DNA of 64,000 nucleotides, taken from assembly GCA_013399015.1 (NCBI GenBank), contig VWZX01009097.1:195469-259468 (forward strand). Direction: 5' to 3'. The notes beneath the pieces were generated by a model that saw only the letters and a program-made list of their open reading frames with translations, ran no database searches and was not told the DNA's origin. This document shows, piece by piece, positions 14,301 through 25,100 of the stretch (its first letter is position 1; the number at the start of each line of letters is the position of its first letter). Source of the DNA: Galbula dea (Eukaryota > Chordata > Aves > Piciformes > Galbulidae). Position numbers and translations under genes: made by a program.

Positions 14301-14448
14301 GTTGTTCTTTGCTCCTGCCCCATTAAATATCCCTTGTGCTTGGGTCAGCTTCACCTTCCTGTCATCCTGGAGAAGTTGTTCTTTGCTCCTGCCCCATTAA
14401 ATATCCCCTGTGCTTGGGTCAGCTTCACCTTCCTGTCGTCCTGGAGAA
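14301..14448. repeat. 74-bp tandem duplication
   Basis: Two head-to-tail units (14301-14374 and 14375-14448) differ at two positions (cccttgtg versus cccctgtg, and gtcatcc versus gtcgtcc). They begin gttgttctttgctcctgcc and end cctggagaa. The repeat lies about 110 bp upstream of the 5' break of CR1 copy A. It does not resemble CR1 itself. Confidence 0.95.
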
Positions 14449-14557
14449 GTCAAGACCTGAGGGTGCCGACACACCAAGTCCATCCTGGCCACAGCATGAC
14501 ATGGACAGGCCTACCTTCCGTTCACTTCAGTCTTCCAGGGGAAGAAATGATCAGGCC

Positions 14558-15240
14558 ACAATACAAGGACCCGGGGTGCTGATTGACGGCCGGCTGAACA
14601 TGAGTCAGCAGTGTGCCCAGGTGGCTAAGAAGGCCAATGGCATCCTGGCTTGCATCAGGAATAGTGTGAGCAGCAGGAGCAGGCAGGTGATCTTGCCACT
14701 GTACATGGCACTGGGGAGGCCACACCTCGAGTACTGTATGCAGTTTTGGGCACCGCAGTTTAGGAAGGACATTGAGCTACTAGAGAGGGTGCAGAGAAGG
14801 GCAACTAAGCTAGTCAGGAGTCTGGAAAACAGGCCTTATGAAGAGAGGCTTAGGGAGCTGGGCTTGTTTAGCCTGGAGAAGAGGAGGCTGAGGGGAGACC
14901 TTAATCGCTCTCTTCAACTACTTCAAAGGCCATTCTAGGGAGGCGGGTGTTGGCCTCTTCTCCCTTGTGACTAGTGACAGGACTAGAGGGAATGGGCTTC
15001 AGCTGAGCCAGGGTAGGTTTAGATTAGATATTAGGAAGAATTTCTTTACTGAAAGAGTGGTGAGATATTAGAATAGGCTGCCCAGGGAGGTGGTGGAGTC
15101 TCCATTCGTGGTGGTTTTTAAGAAGAGGATAGATGTGTTTCTTCAGGGGATGATTTAGGGGTAAGACTAGTGTAGGGCTATTGGTTGGACTAGATGGTCT
15201 TGAGGGTCCTTTCCAACCGTAATGATTCTGTGATTGTGTG
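14558..15240 (+). mobile_element. CR1 LINE, 5'-truncated copy A
   Basis: A non-LTR retrotransposon copy that keeps the C-terminal end of the reverse-transcriptase ORF and the 3' end (gggtcctttccaaccgtaat followed by attctgtg-type repeats). Translation shows typical CR1 segments such as PHLEYCMQFWAP, ERVQRRATKLV and GLFSLEKRRLRGDL. Compared with copy B it has one extra base near 14903, which shifts the frame, and a TAG at 15069-15071 where copy B has TGG. It is therefore a dead copy. The 5' limit is approximate. It lies in intron 3, opposite in orientation to ZFHX3. Confidence 0.95.
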
Positions 15241-18207
15241 ACTGGAGGAGCCAGTCCTAGCTGTGAATGGCTGGTAGTGATGAAACGTTGGACAAGCGTG
15301 TGTAGTTATTGTCCATCACACTGCTAAGCTTCCCCCTTGTGAGAATTTATCCATATCACAGAAAACAAATGCAAAATATTAAACCAGAACCTTGTTAGAA
15401 GACAAATCAACTTGAAAATCAAAGGAATATATTGTTCCTAGGAAAACCAACCAACTTCTGTCAGAGAACATTGATTTCCCAAGTCTGGAGAGGGGTGTTC
15501 ATCCCCTCCCTCTCAACGATAGGAAGCTTCCAACATCTGGTTCTTCACGCATGGCATGCAAAATATTGATCAGGTTTAGTCAAAGCTCCACTTTAAATCA
15601 GAAACAGACAGAGGAATGCTCTGATGGAAACCATACGGTTCCCAAGTACAGCTTCCCAGGGGGATGTGGGCTGTTCCTGTACATACACGAACCACAGCAC
15701 AGCACCGTGCTGCTCACAACACCTATTCTTACATGCAAATCACACCAAATCCAGCCTGTCTTCCGGTTGGGAAGCACTTGGGTGTCTGGGAAAAGCTGTG
15801 CTCTCACTCCAGCACTGTGATCAGTATGATAGTATGATTAGCACAGGAGGATCCTGCTCAGATACCTCGTCTCCCCTGTTTGCTGTAACCTCTGCACTAC
15901 CTGTCCCTGAGCTCCACCAAAGACCTTCCCTGTGGAACACCAGTCCCTCACCAGCTAGGAAGGCCCCATCTTTGACAATTTCATCTGAAGATCAAGAGCT
16001 GCCCACTGGCTCTACCTCATGTTTCCCAGGATGGTCTCCTTTGGGCACAGACACATGGAGCAGGATAGCAAACAAACCTGGGCTAGGGAACAACTGTTGG
16101 CGAGAGCTGCTGTCATGTGGCCAGCCCAGCCACCAATCCTTGTGGTGGAGGTGCCACCAATCACTGCCCCACCAGCTGCTGGAGGTTTCCCTTTAGCTTC
16201 TCACAAGGAAAAAAGCTATTTTGGGACGAGTCTGTACCAAATTCATGCCAGCAGCCAGGATTAGCCCCACATGATCTGCTCGGTGGGTGTTTCGGACCAG
16301 TTTAGGGAGGATTGTGTAATGATCTCCTCTTCCCTCTGCGTTTGGCTCACAGAAGTCAGCACATTCAGAGGGTCTGAACACCCAGACGGCTTAAATAAGC
16401 AAGAGAAAAATTGTAACTTGTGCTTGTACATGCTGCAGAGGAATGGGATCCAGCAGACAGAGATCAACCCCTTTTGGGACTGCCCATATGTAGTCCTTGG
16501 ACAGGAGAGGAGAGAGAGGATGTGGTTGCACATGCACGATGTTTACACCAGCGCTGCCCACGGCCATCAGCATCAGCAGGGCCACCAGTCAGGGCAGGAG
16601 GAGGGAAGGCAGGAGAATGGGGTGTGGAAGTCGTGGGTGCAGAGTGGTGAGGGTGGGGAAGGTGCTGGCATGAGCTGACCCACACCAGACAAACAAACTG
16701 ACTTTCAAGCCCTCTCTCTCTAACACCTGACTCAGAATTGTCTTCCTCCAATAAATAATAGCATAATAAAAGTGACTATAGAAATCTAATTTTTAAGCAA
16801 AGCCAGGAATGGTGCTACTTTCAGTTTTTCTTTCTCTCCACCTCCATCTTCCACATATCCCAAATTTTGTTTATTTTACCATCTAACTTTTCCCCATCCA
16901 CCACTGCCTCACCCACCGTGATTTTCGATGCTCATGGAATTCAGTGCAACAGCTGTACTCATCCCTCTGACTGCAGGCAGCACTGCTCACCCCCACATGA
17001 GGTATTCAGACCATGTTCTTTGGAGACGAGACTGTTACAGTCTTAATGTTTGCCACTTAGTCTGATTCCTAAGAAACTTTTCATGTCTTTTAGATTATAA
17101 AAGATGTTAAACCTACGTCTGTCCAGAGCCTCTTCTGAATGATGTTCATTGCGGAACCGTGTCCGGAGCCTGACTCCTATGGCAACACAAGCAGATAATA
17201 CTGCCTGCCAGAGGCACAGTGTTACTTTCCAAACCCATCTGCTGTGCTTAGTGGGTCAGATACTGTTCCGGGGATCTCTGAACTGTAACCCCAGCTCACT
17301 GGGGAGATGGAACAACCACTTTGAACTATCATGTGCTTTTGATGTTTATTATTCATTAGAAAAAAGGCCCAATTTCTATGCAATCTTGACTGTGTCTTGT
17401 ATAAAGATGGAATTCCCCTCTGGAGGGCTCTAAGAGCTACTCAGAACGAACCTGCGCTGACAGCACTGGGAATCTCACAAACCCATGGTCTGTAAGTCAT
17501 AAAACCAACCAACTCTGCAAGTGGTGAGATCCCATCTCCACTGTCAGGAAGCCTTGATGGTGCAGAAAACAGCACAACATGTGAGAAAACTCTCTGAAGA
17601 ACTGAGGATGGTTCCCTTCTTCTGCAGATCTCAGAATAACAACAAGCAGTAAAAAGAGATTCCGTAACTGCCCCTCTATGACACGCAGTCTGCCCTCTCC
17701 TACTCCCCTGTCCTGCCTGCAAGGATCTCTGCATTACCAAACCGTCTGTAGGGAGGAAAAGCAGGTGAAGTTACAGGCCTGGAGCCCAAAACCCAACGTG
17801 GGACAACAATCTCATGAACTCTATACAGCAGAGAACCAACACTAACAAAAAGAAAGCTCTTCCTCACCACCCGCTGACTAAAGGGACCACCAGCCACAGC
17901 AGTGACCCAGATCCTACAACTGCTGATCAGAGATCAACGCGAAAGTGCTAACGGGGACATTCAAAGCAAGTTCACCAACTCCTGCTTCACACAAATATCT
18001 TTTTTGCCTACATGGATAATTGATAAACAGCCTGGAGAAATCTCTTCCAAATCACTTCTGATCACTTTCTCCAGCTGGCTCTCACATTACAGCACAATCA
18101 GAGGTCACTCAACAACTGAGAGCTTCTTCAAGAAAAAGCTTTCAGTTTTGAACATCTTTGGATGAGATTTTTTCCACATGTAACATTCTTCTTACCACTG
18201 AACTCAG

Positions 18208-18759
18208 CACAGAATCATTACGGTTGGAAAGGACCCTCAAGACCATCTAGTCCAACCAATAGCCCTACACTACTCTTACCCCTAAATCATCCCCTGAAGA
18301 AACACATCTATCCTCTTCTTAAAAACCACCACGAATGGAGACTCCACCACCTCCCTGGGCAGCCTATTCCAGTATCTCACCACTCTTTCAGTAAAGAAAT
18401 TCTTCCTAATATCTAATCTAAACCTACCCTGGCTCAGCTGAAGCCCATTCCCTCTAGTCCTGTCACTAGTCACAAAGGAGAAGAGGCCAACACCCGCCTC
18501 CCCAGAATGGCCTTTCAAGTAGCTGAAGAGAGCGATAAGGTCTCCCCTCAGCCTCCTCTTCTCCAGGCTAAACAAGCCCAGCTCCCTAAGCCTCTCCTCA
18601 TAAGGCCTGTTTTCCAGACCCCTGACTAGCTTAGTTGCCCTTCTCTGCACCCTCTCTAGTAGCTCAATGTCCTTCCTAAACTGTGGTGCCCCAAACTGCA
18701 CACAGTACTCGAGGTGTGGCCTCCCCAGTGCCGTGTACAGTGGCAAGATCACCTCCCTG
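18208..18759 (-). mobile_element. CR1 LINE, 5'-truncated copy B
   Basis: Same subfamily as the copy at 14558-15240 but in the opposite orientation and nearly identical across about 550 bp, indicating a recent common source. The terminal part of the RT ORF is open from 18752 to a stop at 18282 (156 codons, ending FLQGMI). The 3' tail begins at 18208. It lies in intron 3 in the same orientation as ZFHX3. Being heavily 5'-truncated, it cannot be autonomous. Confidence 0.95.
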
Positions 18760-19936
18760 ATTTAAAAGAACTGACAGATGCAGCTGAGGAAGAAGAAGCC
18801 AAAAAACTGCTAGAGGGTCACAAAAGTCACAGAAGGAAGCACCACTGTAGTCCTGCACCACGCTTCCTTCTTGCGAGCATCCGCAGCTCATCAGCATCTG
18901 CAAGGACCCCCAGAGCCAGTGGGACCCCTGTGAAGCCCATGGTGACACACAGAACCAGAAAGCACCACACAGGCTATGCGAGATCTTGAGCCACACAAGA
19001 TTACTGTGAAAGCCAACACAGCCACGTTCAGGAGGAGATGCTGGAGGCACGTCAGCCCCATGAGCACATCTGAACACAGAAGGATGCCCAGGGATTGACT
19101 CTTCCTCAGGGTGAAGTCAGACATGGGTAATTAGTAACAGGTTGGGTCACAAACGTTTCACAGCAAGACCCGTGCCTGTGACAGTGCCCTACTGGGGAGC
19201 AAGATGAGACACGACCCTTACACCAGAGCTGGAGGGGATCTACAGGTTGCCATGGAGAGGGACCAGATCCTGCAGCAGACCTCAGAAGCCTTCTAAGCAT
19301 CTCTTGGCCCCCACGTGCCTCTGATCTGCTGCAGGAGATAAATCACACAATCCTGGAAGAGAAGAATCTGAATTTTTAATGAAAGTCATGTGGATGCAGC
19401 TGTCTGATGCTGGTCTGTTCCAAGTACTCCATAAAAGTCAGAGCTGGCCCATCTGTCTTGCTCTCCTTTCACACCTGCAGCCGCGGCTGGAATTTCCTGG
19501 AGCTGATGGGACGTGGGGTGCAGGCAGGACTCAGAGAACATGCTGGCTTTGCGCTGGAAAGAGCTGGTGCCCTCGCAGCTGCTCCCAGACCAGAGGTTTT
19601 GAAAGGGGGCAAAAACTGATTCTCCATACAGGAGGTTCAAAAGATGAACTTAGGCTCTTCTGTATTCCACCAAGGTCCTGTTTACTGCGTCTGAAGAAGG
19701 AGCGTTACAAAACCCTTCCCTCCTTCCAGCCTCTCTTGGCTCCTTGTGTAACAGCTCCTTTGTGCAGCTTGCCAAACCTGGAGTTTAGACTCCTATGCCC
19801 ATAAGTTTTTGCAGCTTAGCCTGTGGTAACTGGAACAGCCTAATGGTGAGCATTGCTCCCTCTCTTCCAGCTAACGCTTCCCCAGTATCACCCAAGCCCT
19901 TAAAAGCATCACCACCAGATGAGGACAAGAAGACTC

Positions 19937-21255
19937 TCATAGAATGGTTTGGGTTGCAAAGGACCTTAAAGATCATCTAGTCCCAAGCCCCCTGCCAAGG
20001 GCAGGGACACCTTCCAGCAGACCAGGCTGCTCAAAGCCCCATCCAATCAACACTTCCAGTAATGTGGCACACAATGCCTCTCTGCATAATCTATTCCAGT
20101 GCCTCACCACCCTCACAGTGGAGAACTGCCTTATTTCTAATCTAAATCTACCCTCTTTTGGTTTAAAGCCAGCACACAATGCCTCTCTGCATAATCTATT
20201 CCAGTGCCTCACCACCCTCACAGTGGAGAACTGCCTTATTTCTAATCTAAATCCACCCTCTTTTGGTTTAAAGCCATCACCCCTTGTCCTATTGCTACCC
20301 TATCCTTTGTAAAAAGTCCTTCTCCAGCCCTCTTATAGGTCCCTTTAAACACTGAAAAGCCACTCTCCCCAGCGTCTTCTTTTCTCCATGATGAACAGCC
20401 CCAGGTCTCTCAGCCAATCCTCACAGGAGAGGTGCTCTAGCCCTCAGATCAGCTTCACCGCCCTGCTCTGGACTCACTTCTTCTTACGCTGGGGTCCCAG
20501 GGCTGGATGCAGAGCTCCAGGCAGAGTCTCACCAAAGCCAAGCACGGGGCAGAATCACCTCCCTCAACCTGCTGGCCACGCTCCTTTTGATGCAGCCCAC
20601 GATACACTTGACTTCTGGGCTTCAAGTGCACACTGTCAGCTCATGTCCAGCTTTTCACCCATCAGCACCTCCAAGTCCTTCTCCACGGGGGCTGCGCTCC
20701 ATCCCTTCATTGCACAGCCTCTATTTGTACTTAGGATTGTCCAGACCCAGGTGCAGCACCTTGCACTTGGCCTTGCTGAACTTCATGAGGTATGCATGGG
20801 CCCACTGTCCACGTTGCCCACAGAGATGTTTAACAGCACTGGTCCCAATACCAACCTCTAAGGGTCACCACCCATCATTGGTCTCCACTTGGACATTGAG
20901 ACGTTGACTGTAACTCTTTGAATAAGGCCACCCAGCCAATTCCTTATCCACGTAGTGAACCATCTGTCAAATCCAGGTCTCTCCAATTTAGAGATGAGGA
21001 TGTCATGTGGGACAGTATCATATGCTTTGCACAAGTCCAAGTAGATGACATCAGTTGGTCTTCCCTCATCACCAACATTGTAATCCCACTGTAGAAGGTC
21101 ACCAAGTCTGTCAGGCACGAACTGCCCTTAGTGAAGCCACGCTGGGTGTCCCAAATTGCCTCCTTAGTTTTCATGTGCCCCAGCATAGTTTCCAGGAGGA
21201 TTTTCTCCATGATCTTCATAGGCACAGAGGTGTGATTAACTGGTCTGTAGTTAGC
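19937..21255 (-). mobile_element. CR1 LINE, longer degraded copy C with RT domain remnant
   Basis: The 3' end lies at 19937 (tagaatggtttgggttg, the usual CR1 end read in antisense) and the 5' break near 21255. The minus strand encodes part of the reverse transcriptase, with YLDLCKAYDTVPHDILISKL around 20980-21060 and the upstream QRGFTKGSSCLTDLV segment in a different frame, so a frameshift lies near 21080. Relative to the family as I remember it, a piece of roughly 100-150 bp is missing around 20800-20820. A 105-bp internal tandem duplication sits at 20067-20276. This is a different, older CR1 subfamily than copies A and B. Confidence 0.93.
20067..20276. repeat. 105-bp tandem duplication inside CR1 copy C
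   Basis: Units 20067-20171 and 20172-20276 are aligned head to tail with a single visible difference (aatctaccc versus aatccaccc). The length is a multiple of three. The rest of the host CR1 is clearly degraded, so the duplication is much younger than the insertion. Confidence 0.95.
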
Positions 21256-21974
21256 CTTTGCACAACAAATCTGGATTTTGATTTACTTTTTTGTTTCTGA
21301 TCTTTGTTTTTCTTTCCAAAAAGCTGGAAATGTAGCACTCCCTCCTGCCAAAGAAGCTGAGATACTTGACACAAGTCCCTTGAGTCATGCTGAAGGCTTG
21401 AAGAACAGTACCAACCGCCCCAATTAATAGCCAGTCCCTACACCCCTCCTGAATCCGTATTTTCTCTGCCCTCCAACTCTGCTTGGGGTTCAGTGAACAC
21501 TCTCAGTATCATGACAGGGCCAGCGCAGACACCGTGAGCAAGACCAAGGACTCTCCTCGAAGAGGAGCCCAGCAGCAACACCAGGACAGCTGAGCAGAGA
21601 CCTGCCCGTACCTGGGGAAAGGTCAACAATAACGTACAAGGCACAAAAATTCCTGGCAGCTCCAAGTAGCAGCTGATTGCCCTTTCAGCATGGGGAAGGA
21701 GCTGTCTCCCTGAGGTCCCACCCAGGCAGGGGCTATGGGCCACAGATCTTCTCTCTGCTGGCCTATGAAGCTGGTGCTTCCTGTGTTGAAACACGTTTGG
21801 ATTTCCCCACAAACGACCCGAAAAGCCACTCAGCAAACTGGGTTTGCTCCACCAGCCCTTGAAGTCTCATTAAAAGGCAAATATTGCTCAGCCTAAAGAT
21901 GGAGAGCTCAGCATGGATTTTACTGAACGTTAAATCAACCAGCAAGCGTAGCCAGCAAACTCTGTGGCACTTTA

Positions 21975-22130
21975 ACTTTAAATAATGCAATAATTATTGA
22001 ATTTCCTTTTTATAACCGAAGTGCTGGAATGTAAACAATGGGGCTGTAATTGCAGGAAGGGGGGATCAATAGAGGCAATTGTTTTCAGCCATGTTAATTG
22101 CAAATACAATTGCTCCAAGATGTCAGCCTC
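21975..22130. promoter_or_regulatory. Candidate conserved regulatory block, AT-rich
   Basis: Contains the palindrome aataattatt (21989-21998), then gctgtaattgcagg, caattg and ttaattgcaaatacaattgc within about 150 bp. The base composition and motif packing resemble vertebrate intronic enhancers near developmental transcription factor genes. This is compositional evidence only. Confidence 0.3.
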
Positions 22131-25100
22131 GTTCTTCTCCCTCCCAGAATCATCCTAACGGATGACAGAGTCCAACTTTCCCATTACAGCTGTTCGTTCC
22201 TTTAAGAGGTTCTCAATCAGGTCTGATCAATCTGTCAAGATAATGCATGAAGTAAGTAAGACTCTTCCAAACACAAGCTCCCAATCAATACGCCGGATCT
22301 GCTTAATGAGGAGGGGCTAAAGCCCAGAGGGAGGCAACAGTCCTAGCTTCTGCATGACTGTGGCAGCTAACTTCTTCATGAGGCCTTGTGAAGCCGACCC
22401 ACTCTTAACGAGGACATTGTTTATGAAGACTGTGATGAGCAGCATCCCCACATGTTCACAGTCCCCCAGGGTCAGTGGGCAAAGACCGACAGAGATTAAG
22501 AGAAAACAAGAGCCAAGAAAGGTTGGACTTGTATTCACACCCCCACACACACCTTTTTAATTGTGCAACAGACCTGAAAGCGCTAATTAATCATTTGTTA
22601 GAAGATCAAAATCTGTGCGGGACCATGGAAAAGGTAAGAGCATCACTAAGATTCCTACCATGCACTTGAAGCACAAAGTCGATGGCAAAGCTTGAGCCTG
22701 CCCAGCTGCGCTGGCCATCCCCTTCCAGCCCCAGGAATGGCACCATGGCTTGCCATCTTAGAAACCCCACAGACGAGGGGTGGAGAACCTAAGGTAGCAG
22801 ACTTCTCCACCTGTACTACTCATAGCATCCTCGTAGCACACGGGTGTCCCTTAGGACTGCTGGATCTGGGGTCTTCCTACAGCCATGAAACTTTCTTTTC
22901 TCCACTACTACATGACAAGAAGTACAGTGACAACAGATCTCTCTTGGGCAACTGCAACTTCAGAGAATTTTCCAGATCCTTGAAATCTTCACAGCTGTCC
23001 CCAGAGAGGCACAGGCATAAGCACTGCTATATGTGGAGATGAGTACAGGAGTGTGTGCATCGATCGCACTAATTATAGTGATAAAAACAAAGCACAACTG
23101 AGACTACATTTCCTATCAGCAGCTCTGAAAAGTGCTACCCTTAACTTTGTGTGTTCCTGCTCCAGCCATGGCTCCCACCACAAGATCCACAACAGCCCTG
23201 CAAGCCTCCCAAGGCATCTACTGCTACTCACTCATGCACCGCTGACAAACGTGAACTCAATAAACTTCACATGAGTGCACTCTCCTGTTACAAATGAGAG
23301 AGCTGAGGGATGTCAACTGTGAGCTGAGCCTCACACACCAGCTTGTGCAGAGCAGCACAGTGGTTTGGGGATGGTAGGGTTCTTCCTGTAAGTTAACCAA
23401 AGCCTGAGCTGATGACATTTTGTTCCTCAGGAAAACGTACAGTTCTGTCAGTTCTTAAGTTTCCATGAATGCTCTCATCCCTGGAGAAATATGACAGAAA
23501 AACTGTACTTTTGTTTATAAAAGCAAAGTACTGTATGGACAGCAACAGGATGAAGTTACGAAAACAGCAAGAAAATGTTTGCCACAGCTCAGCAGCACCA
23601 CTGACGAGGAGGTCAGATCTTCCAGCCCACTCCTGTCTCAGTGCCAGGGACAGCCAAGAGCTGAGGAATTCAGGGAGCTTTATCATTCCCAGGGTTAGGG
23701 AAAAGAAACAGAAAAAGAACAGCTGAACACGAAGACAGGAGAGAAACCAAAAGCAGGCTCAGTGACTCCAGTACCCAGTCAGTTTTCCTTTTTAATGTAT
23801 TTTGTACATATACTGGAAAATAATAGGTTCAGTGTGAGCTGTTAAGCTGTGAACACTCCGGTGAACTGAAGCAGCCTGTGAATATGGAAAATCACTGGAT
23901 AAAAGGCAAATTATATAACAAAAAGGGCTGGAGGAACCTGAAAAGACAGCAGGATAAAAATCTGTTGTCCATATTGTAATTACATGGCTGTTGAGTGATT
24001 GAAAAAGGCTATTCCGTAACACAGAACAAGACCAGGACTAGCCGTAGAGGTGATGTATTATTTCCTCCAGCAGTGATAGGAGTGATCCATATGTTAATGC
24101 TGTGAGGGATCTCTGAGGAGGCTCTGCATAGTCGAAGGCACAGCATACAACTCCGGTGGTGTAAAGGCCAGCTCAGATCTAAATCAGCTACCCCAAACCC
24201 TCCCTATATGTGTGGAGCCTGCTTTAAGAATTTAACATGGAGGAAAAAAAAAATACCACTACTGTCTGCAGGAAAAGCCTGAGGACAGTTTTGCACCCAC
24301 GGTGATCCTCACCAGATCCGAAGGGGAGAGGCACGTGCCTGCGATGGGGACTGGAACAAGGAACGCCACAAAGAAGGAAAGCTTGGCTCCAGGTGCCCCA
24401 ATGATGGCAGCTAGAACCTGAGGAGCAAGCCAGAGGAATGCTGGGGAAGCAAGGTCCTGGCAGAGGAGCTGCAGGACTAGGCGGGACAGGAGGCACCAGG
24501 GGCAGTGTCCCCCTGGCCATGCACAGCCAGGGACGCTTGTAATAATGCTCTGTGAAACCAAGTGGGAAATCGAACCGGCTGCAGAAAACCACACAGAGTT
24601 CAGGTTATTTAATAAAATACTACAGACACAGATTAACTCCCTCGCCCAGTATTTATTGTTTCATCTATCTCCAGAGAAGTTACAAGCGCTATGATAGACT
24701 GAAGATTTCCTTGTTTTCATATAGCTCCTTTATAACTTCCTACAGCAATGTACCACACTGAATCCCAACAGATAACCATACAATAACAATAACAAGACAC
24801 AAGACAATTTTTTTAATCCTCTCCATAAATCGAAGAACATCAATATCGAAGGGATGGATGACACAACCTCCCCTCACAGACCAAGCTCATCCTTCATCCG
24901 CAGTCCTCCCAGAGAAACATTTGTGACAAATAATTTCCACTTTCTTCAGTCACCTAGAGGACTTTGTGCAACCTTGGCCAATGAAAGCCTTAACTCTGTC
25001 CCCTTGCCTCACCACAGCACCCCTGCCACACAGAAACCCCTAGCCACCAGCCCTTCCAAAACTCCAACTGCTGTGGCATATGGTGGTAACTCCTCAGCAG

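Noticed and set aside
14301..14448. Target-site duplication or LTR of a mobile element
   Set aside because: The 74-bp units are adjacent head to tail, not flanking an element, and show no terminal TG/CA or poly-A structure.
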